Assembly (NCBI GenBank): GCA_020201415.1
Contig: JAIVGW010000237.1
Location: 1-11,988 of the forward strand
Direction: 5' to 3'
DNA: 11,988 nucleotides
Origin: Lentisphaerota bacterium
GTDB lineage: Bacteria > Verrucomicrobiota > Kiritimatiellia > JAAZAB01
Each line of letters opens with the position of its first letter. Within the stretch, counting starts at the first letter, position 1. Positions 6,328 to 11,988 of the stretch are shown here, piece by piece. The notes under the pieces are model-generated. The model was not told where the DNA came from. It ran no database searches and saw nothing but the letters and a program-made list of their open reading frames with translations. A program made the translations under genes and the position numbers.

Positions 6328-7572
6328 TTACTGCACACCACGGTCCACCATGGCCTGCACGATTTTCTCCAGGGCCAGGCAATAGGCGGCCTCCCGCAGC
6401 GAGATTTTACGCTGTGTGGAAAAGTCGCGCACCCGCGCATATGCGGATTTCAACCTGATGAACAGGCGTTGGTTAACGTCAGCCTCTTCCCAATAAAAGC
6501 CCTCACGATTCTGAACCCATTCGAAATACGAAACGATCACACCGCCGGCATTGGCCAGGATGTCGGGCACAACCAGCACACCGTTCTTCACCAGGATCGC
6601 GTCGGCCTCGGGCGTGGTCGGTCCGTTGGCCCCTTCGGCCACCAGCTTGGCGCGCACGGCGCCGGCATTGTCGGCGGTAAGGGCGTTTTCCTTGGCGCAG
6701 GGCAGCAGCACTTCACAATCGAATGCGATCAGTTCTTCCATCGCAATGGGCTGGGCGTCGGCGAACCCGTAGATACCGCCGGTCCGATCGCGGTGCTTGA
6801 TCATCGCGGGGATGTTGAGCCCGCCCGGGTTGCACACGGCGCCGGTAATATCGCTCACCGCCACCACTTTTATGCCGCGCTCGAACAAATCCAGCGCCGC
6901 ATGCGAGCCTACATTGCCGAATCCCTGCACGGCCACCCGGTAATCCTGCAATCCCAGATCGTTGACCGCCTCCAACATGGCACAGACCACACCGCGCCCC
7001 GTGGCTTCCTTGCGGCCCAATGATCCGCCCAGGGCCACCGGCTTGCCGGTCACCACGCCGCGCGCCACATCGCGGTACTTGCGGTATTCGTCATAAATCC
7101 AGGCCATCTCGCGCGCCCCGGTACCCATGTCGGGCGCGGGAATGTCGATATTGGGCCCGATGTCGTTGACCAGGCGCGAGGTGTATTTGCGCACAAGGCG
7201 TTCGAGTTCCGTAACGCTCAAGGTCTTGGGGTCAACGGTAATTCCGCCCTTGGCGCCGCCGTAGGGTATGCCGACCAGCGAAGTTTTGAGGCTCATCCAT
7301 AACGCCAGGGCCTTGACCTCGTCCAAATCCACGTCGGGATGGAACCTGATCCCGCCCTTGTAGCACCCCAGGATATCGCTGTGCTGAATACGGTAACACT
7401 GATAAACCCGCACCCCGCCTTCATCCAACTGCACCGTGGCCCGGAACATGATCACCTTGTCCGGAACGCGCAGCCGCTCCACAATCTCCAGGCCGTGAAA
7501 GCGCCGCTGAAAGTCCAGAAAATCGGCGGTGCGGCACACCAGGCTCATGGCATTGTCAAGAACGGACGGCAT
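6328..7572 (-). CDS. gdhA: Glutamate dehydrogenase (Glu/Leu/Phe/Val family)
   Basis: GDH interconverts glutamate with 2-oxoglutarate and ammonium using NAD(P), linking carbon and nitrogen metabolism in the cytoplasm. The 414 residues match the hexameric class of about 410-450. CYKGGIRFHP (70-79) carries the substrate-binding Lys72, GIPYGGAKGGITVDP (101-115) is the family signature with catalytic Lys108, and APDMGT (146-151) holds the catalytic-site Asp148. The Rossmann loop is GFGNVG (217-222), followed by VVAVSD (236-241). EGANGPTTPEAD (313-324) and ILANAGGVIVSYFEW (338-352) are standard C-terminal motifs. Asp241 at the end of the second strand would favour NAD(H) over NADP(H), but this is inference. 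The ATG at 7572 is chosen because GGGAGGG lies 6 nt upstream; the frame stays open to a TTG at 7611 with no support. The gene is divergent from the receiver/ATP-grasp gene, with 91 bp between them. Confidence 0.95.
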   Translation of the reverse strand: MPSVLDNAMSLVCRTADFLDFQRRFHGLEIVERLRVPDKVIMFRATVQLDEGGVRVYQCYRIQHSDILGCYKGGIRFHPDVDLDEVKALALWMSLKTSLVGIPYGGAKGGITVDPKTLSVTELERLVRKYTSRLVNDIGPNIDIPAPDMGTGAREMAWIYDEYRKYRDVARGVVTGKPVALGGSLGRKEATGRGVVCAMLEAVNDLGLQDYRVAVQGFGNVGSHAALDLFERGIKVVAVSDITGAVCNPGGLNIPAMIKHRDRTGGIYGFADAQPIAMEELIAFDCEVLLPCAKENALTADNAGAVRAKLVAEGANGPTTPEADAILVKNGVLVVPDILANAGGVIVSYFEWVQNREGFYWEEADVNQRLFIRLKSAYARVRDFSTQRKISLREAAYCLALEKIVQAMVDRGVQ

Positions 7573-7578
7573 GGCAAA

Positions 7579-7585
7579 CCCTCCC
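7579..7585 (-). promoter_or_regulatory. Shine-Dalgarno site of gdhA
   Basis: The minus strand reads GGGAGGG, ending 6 nt before the ATG at 7572. It decides the gdhA start against the longer open frame. Confidence 0.75.
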
Positions 7586-7663
7586 AATGATTTTATGATT
7601 GTCCGAAACAAGCCAGAACCCTATCATAACCCCGAATCTTCATCAACTTCAATCGGCTCTGCC

Positions 7664-10647
7664 ATGCCCCACCGCAAACTAAAACAGAATCTTAACAATC
7701 TCCAGCAGGCCCGCCGGTTTCATGCGCTGATGGCGCACCGGATTAAAACCATTCTGATGGTTTCCACCCGCTATGAAGCCTTCAGTCTGGCATGGGACGG
7801 CAGTCTGACCGAGGATGTTTACGGCGCCTATTCCCTGCTGCACCTGCAGAACGTGCCACAGATCACTACCGTCACCTCCGGCCGTGAAGCACTGGATTTG
7901 CTGCAACAGGAAAAATTCGACCTGGTGCTGGCATCCTCCAACCTGGCGGATATGGCCATCACGGAATTCGGGCTGGCGGTGAAGGCAGCCTGTCCTAACC
8001 TGCCGGTGGTGATGCTGGTCTTCGCCCTGGGTGACTCTCCGGACGCCTGGCACAGCAGCACGTGCCAGGGAGTGGATTTCGTCTTCTCCTGGCAGGGCAA
8101 CGCCAAAGTGCTTTTCTCCATCATCAAACTGGTGGAAGACTCCCTGAACATTGAGCGTGATCTGAGCATCGCGCGTATCGGCGTCATCCTCGTGATCGAA
8201 GACTCCATCAAGCAATATTCGTTTTTTCTACCGCATCTCTACACGCTGTTAATGCGCCAGGCCTTTGCTCTGGTGCCCTACGGCGTGGATGAGAACGAAC
8301 GCCAACTGCGCACCAGGACCAGGCCTAAACTGCTGCTGGCCCGCAACTTCGCCGAGGCCCGGCAGATGATCGACCAATACGGCGGATTTTTGCACGGCAT
8401 CATATCCGATCTGCAGGCGGAAGCCGATGATCAACACGACATCGCCCCGGGTCGCGACTTCCTGCTCCGACTGCAGCAGGAGTACCCCGGCCTGCCGCTG
8501 CTGATGATGTCGGCGGACGAGGCGGCGCCCGCCACAGCCCGGGAACTGGATATACCGTTTCTTGACAAGCGTTCGCCGCGTTTCGTGCGCGAGCTGGAAA
8601 ATTTCTTTTTCAACAACCTCGGTTTCGGCGACTTCATTTTCAGCGACAGCCGGGGGCAACCCCTGGCGCGTGCTCGTAATTTGCACGAGTTCGAACAGAC
8701 GCTGCGCCGCATGCCGGACGACTGCGTGGATTTCCACTGCCGCCGCAACCAGTTTTCCCACTGGCTGCTGGCGCAGGGCGAAACCGGGCTGGCGGAAATT
8801 CTGCGGCCGCTTCAGGCGGATCACTTTGATTCCGTGCCCGCCTTGCGCGACTTTGTCTGCGCCGCCGTAATACATGCGCGCCGCGAAAAACACCGCGGCA
8901 TCGTGGCGGATTTCCGCGCCGATGACTTCGACCCGGAATACACCTTTTTGATGACCGGCCGCGGCAGCCTGGGCGGCAAGGCCCGCGGACTGGCCTTCAT
9001 GTTCCACATCATGCATCGACTGGACGACAATAATGTCCTGGCCGGCGTGGAAATAAAATTACCGCGCACGCTGGTGATAACCACCGACTCATTCGATGAA
9101 TTCATGCAGGCCAATGACCTCGAGACTTTCGCCGTGGAGTGCCGGGATGACGCCGAACTGCGCGCGCGCTTCTGCCGGGCGCGGCTGCCCGACGAGTTGC
9201 GCGGCAAACTCGCCGCCTACCTGAACCTGGTCCGAACACCATTGGCCGTCCGCTCTTCCAGCCACCTGGAGGATTCCTGTAATCAGCCATTTGCCGGACT
9301 GTATGAAACCTATATGCTGCCAAATGCGCATCCGGACGACACCCAACGCCTGGAGCAGCTTTGCCAGGCCGTCAAACTGATTTACGCCTCGGCCTACACC
9401 AATTCGATCAAGCGTTATTTCCGCACGCTCAACCTGAACATGGAGGAGGAGAAGATGGCGGTGCTGGTGCAGGAAATCGCCGGCCGCCGTCACGATGATC
9501 TTTTCTACCCCACCGTTTCCGGCGTAGCCCAGTCTTTCAACTACTATCCCTTTGGCCGCATGGCGCCGGAAGACGGCATGGCCTCCGTCGCGCTGGGATT
9601 CGGCAAAATGGTGGTGGAAGGCGGCGATGTTCTGCGTTTCAGTCCACGCCACCCCGCCCTGCTGCCGCAGGCCGGCACGGCGGCGGAGCTGCTGCAAACC
9701 ACCCAGAAGGATTTTTATGCGCTGAACATGAATGCCATGGAGCCGGACCTGTGCCAGGCGCCCTCATCCAATCTGCAACTGAACGATTTGGAACGGGCGG
9801 AACGCGATATGACGCTGCACCCCGTGGCCAGCGTCGTTTCATCCGAGGACGACCGTTTGGTGGACGATCTGGCGGTGGCCGGCCCGCGCGTGGTGTCATT
9901 CGCCCCCATCCTGAAGCGCCGCCTGTTCCCCCTGAGCACCCTGTTGGTTGAGCTGCTGAAACTGGGCCGCGAAAGCATGGGTACGCACGTGGAAATTGAA
10001 TTCGCCCTGAACATCGATTACCAACGCGACTCCCAGCCGGAATTTTATCTATTGCAGATACGGCCCATGGCCACTACACGCGAACGACTGACGTTTCAAC
10101 CGGACCGGATAGACGAAGGGAGCATGCTCTGCCGCTGCCGGCACGTAATGGGCAACGGCATGGTGCAGGGCATTCGCGATGTGATTTACTGCCACCCCGG
10201 TTCGACTTCTCCCACACCCGCCGCATCGCCGAGACCATCGGCAAACTGAATCAGGAAATGCTGCAGGCCCGGCACAAATTCATCCTGGTCGGCCCGGGCC
10301 GCTGGGGCACGCGGGTGCCATCCCTGGGCATTCCGGTAAATTGGCAGCAGGTGGCCGGCGCGGCGGTCATCCTGGAAACCGCCGCCGCCGGGCGCCGCCT
10401 GGACCCCTCCCAAGGCGCGCATTTCTTCCATAATCTGGCGGCCACCGGCATCGGCTATTTTTCCATCCCCGCCACCGACAGCGAGAACTTCGTGAACTGG
10501 TCAATCCTGGAACAGCAGACCCCGCTGTTTGACGACGGCCAGGTGCGACATGTGCGGCTTGAACAACCACTGACAATTTACATGGACGCGCTGCACCAGC
10601 AAGGCGCCATTGCCCGGCAGCATCACAAAAACGAGGCTCACGCATGA
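7664..10647 (+). pseudogene. Two receiver-like domains fused to a PPDK/PEP-synthase-type ATP-grasp domain; frame broken by one missing base
   Basis: Restoring one base near 10198 gives 994 residues. Residues 26-160 are a degenerate receiver: the phosphoacceptor position in FDLVLASSN has no Asp. Residues 170-318 form a second receiver with all key residues: Glu179/Asp180, Asp249 (GIISDL), Ser283 and Lys302. Residues about 420-800 match the pyruvate-phosphate-dikinase N-terminal ATP-binding domain, with RGSLGGKARGLAF (433-445), AVRSSSHLEDS (528-538), VSGVAQSFNYYPFG (618-631) and FYLLQIRP (794-801). The C-terminus has GPGRWG (877-882) and DPSQGAHFFHNL (914-925). No swivel-domain histidine motif and no PEP/pyruvate barrel are visible, so ordinary PPDK or PEP synthase activity is not expected. 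I recall similar proteins of about 990 residues in Bacteroidetes, of unknown role. The 10648-proximal part is clearly coding: its stop overlaps the nadE start. ATG 7664 lacks a Shine-Dalgarno site; the open frame extends upstream to 7529, overlapping gdhA. If the break is a sequence error this is an intact CDS. Confidence 0.85.
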
Positions 10648-11988
10648 AAATCCCCCGTCAGATAGCCAATCCCGGCGGAGAATTGCGCGTTTGTCTGGCC
10701 CAGATTGACATAATCCCCGGCCAGCCCGCCCGCAACACCTGCTCCATGCTGGCCGCCATCCGCAAGGCCCGGAAGGACGGGGCGGCCATGGTGATTTTTC
10801 CGGAAATGGCCATTCCAGGCTACCTGCTGGGCGATGCCTGGGAGCAACCGGCTTTTCTGAATGAATGCGAGAATTGCGGACGCCGCATCCTGGCGGCCGC
10901 CCAAGACATCGTGGTGGTGTTCGGCAATGTGGCCCTGGACCGCGGCAAGCGCAATGAGGACGGCCGGGTGCGCAAGTACAACGCCCTGTTCGTGGCCGCC
11001 GACGGACGGTTCCACGGTCCGGCCAACGGACCTTATGATTTCGTCATCAAGACCCTGATGCCCAATTACCGGGAATTCGACGAAAGCCGCCACTTCTACG
11101 ACCTGCGCAAGTTGGCAGCCGAAATGCACGTCGATCCGGCCAGTCTGATCGCGCCGGTCACGGTCGGCGGGTTGCGGCTGGGATGCGTGCTGTGTGAGGA
11201 CGCCTGGGATGCGGATTACAGCCTCGCCCCTCTGCCACTGTTGAGCCGGCACAACCCCCACCTTTACCTCAACTGCAGCTGTTCTCCCTTTACGCGCGGC
11301 AAGAACGGCAAGCGGCGGCGGGTATTTGCCATGCAGGCGGCAGCCCTGCAACGCCCTTTGATCTATGTCAATGCCGTTGGCCTGCAAAACAACGGCAAGT
11401 CCGTTTATGTTTTCGATGGAGCGTCTTGCATCTACCAGGGCCGAAGCGTGGTCCGGCAGTTGCCGGCCTTTACCCCGGCCTGCGAGACGCACACCCTGGC
11501 ACTTGACACAAAAACGCCGGCCGCCACCCCGACCACACAGACAACCGACGAAACAGCCGAAGTGTTTGGCGCCCTGCAGGAGGGCGCCCGGCGTTTCCTG
11601 CAAATCTGCGGCGTCAAACGCGTGGTAGTGGGGCTTTCCGGCGGAATCGATTCGGCGTTGACTGCCGCCATTTACGCGCGCATTCTGCCGCCGGAAGACC
11701 TGCTGGCAGTCAATCTGCCGACACAGCACAATTCACCCACCACCATTAATCTGGCGCGCAAACTGGCAAGGAACCTCGATTGTCTGTTTGCCGAAGTGCC
11801 CATCGGCGAAGCGGTGGAATTGACCAGACGTCAGCTGCATCAGCTGCCCCTGCGCAATTCCCGCATCCATTGCACATTGGAACTGTCCGACACGATTATG
11901 GAAAACGTACAGGCGCGCGACCGCTCGGCGCGAATATTGGCGGCAATGGCCGGCGCCTTCGACGCCGTTTTCACCTGCAACGCCAACA
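10644..11988 (+). CDS. nadE: Glutamine-dependent NAD+ synthetase, C-terminus cut by window edge
   Basis: This enzyme amidates nicotinic acid adenine dinucleotide to NAD+ with ATP, using ammonia from glutamine: the last step of NAD synthesis. The 448 visible codons cover the N-terminal glutaminase of the nitrilase superfamily with its triad Glu54 (FPEMAIPGY), Lys136 (IKTLMPNYREFDE) and Cys184 (CVLCEDAWD). A linker of about residues 290-305 rich in Thr, Pro and Ala leads to the synthetase domain with the ATP-pyrophosphatase loop GLSGGIDSALTAAIYA (330-345). The sequence ends near the 'N.N' segment of the synthetase; the rest lies outside. GAGG stands 7 nt before the ATG, which overlaps the preceding stop codon as ATGA, a classic coupling arrangement. 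The glutaminase domain means the enzyme does not depend on free ammonia and releases glutamate, the substrate of the nearby GDH. Confidence 0.95.
   Translation, partial: MKIPRQIANPGGELRVCLAQIDIIPGQPARNTCSMLAAIRKARKDGAAMVIFPEMAIPGYLLGDAWEQPAFLNECENCGRRILAAAQDIVVVFGNVALDRGKRNEDGRVRKYNALFVAADGRFHGPANGPYDFVIKTLMPNYREFDESRHFYDLRKLAAEMHVDPASLIAPVTVGGLRLGCVLCEDAWDADYSLAPLPLLSRHNPHLYLNCSCSPFTRGKNGKRRRVFAMQAAALQRPLIYVNAVGLQNNGKSVYVFDGASCIYQGRSVVRQLPAFTPACETHTLALDTKTPAATPTTQTTDETAEVFGALQEGARRFLQICGVKRVVVGLSGGIDSALTAAIYARILPPEDLLAVNLPTQHNSPTTINLARKLARNLDCLFAEVPIGEAVELTRRQLHQLPLRNSRIHCTLELSDTIMENVQARDRSARILAAMAGAFDAVFTCNAN

Noticed and set aside
10190..10204. Programmed -1 ribosomal frameshift in the receiver/ATP-grasp gene
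   Set aside because: There is a CCCC run but no canonical X-XXY-YYZ heptamer and no evident stimulatory structure; a missing base is the simpler explanation.
10638..11729. Minus-strand open frame of 363 codons opposite nadE
   Set aside because: nadE on the plus strand has all catalytic motifs; the antisense product has no recognisable domain.

Overview
The window looks like a chromosomal housekeeping stretch from a GC-rich, Gram-negative-type bacterium. Two things hint at the PVC superphylum (Verrucomicrobiota, Kiritimatiellota or Lentisphaerota): a heptad 'AATATCC' intergenic repeat of a kind I associate with those genomes, and poor Shine-Dalgarno sites at several genes. This placement is inference; no rRNA or other decisive marker is present. 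I found no tRNA, rRNA, CRISPR array, transposase, phage gene or integration site.

Left part (1-3648, minus strand), in order of transcription: eno (enolase) at 3648-2514, broken by one single-base deletion and one internal deletion of about 52 codons; a very strong intrinsic terminator (a 30-bp perfect palindrome plus T7); an FtsB/DivIC-like septum protein; a NamZ-type (DUF1343) exo-muramidase starting within a few bases of the ftsB stop; and a PfkB-family sugar kinase that runs off the left edge. The eno-ftsB order is a known bacterial arrangement and supports the FtsB call. FtsB plus a muropeptide-degrading enzyme suggests a small cell-wall and division unit.

Middle (3649-7572): a 486-bp divergent intergenic region with the heptad inverted repeat and a 16-bp tandem duplication; a lone fusA-type elongation factor G gene (plus strand), away from the usual str operon; and gdhA (glutamate dehydrogenase, minus strand).

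Right part (7664-11988, plus strand): a large protein of about 994 residues with two receiver-like domains, an ATP-grasp domain of the pyruvate phosphate dikinase/PEP synthase type and a C-terminal conserved module. It has no visible phosphohistidine swivel or PEP/pyruvate barrel. Its reading frame is broken by one missing base near 10198. It overlaps by 4 bp (ATGA) with nadE, glutamine-dependent NAD+ synthetase, which runs off the right edge. GDH (NAD(P)-linked glutamate metabolism), the receiver/ATP-grasp protein and glutamine-hydrolysing NadE therefore sit together, which suggests but does not prove a link between nitrogen and NAD metabolism. The receiver/ATP-grasp protein is the best candidate here for an uncharacterised system.

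All three frame breaks in the window give the same net -1 shift. The two single-base ones fall in short G or C runs. Sequencing or assembly error is therefore a serious alternative to genuine gene decay.
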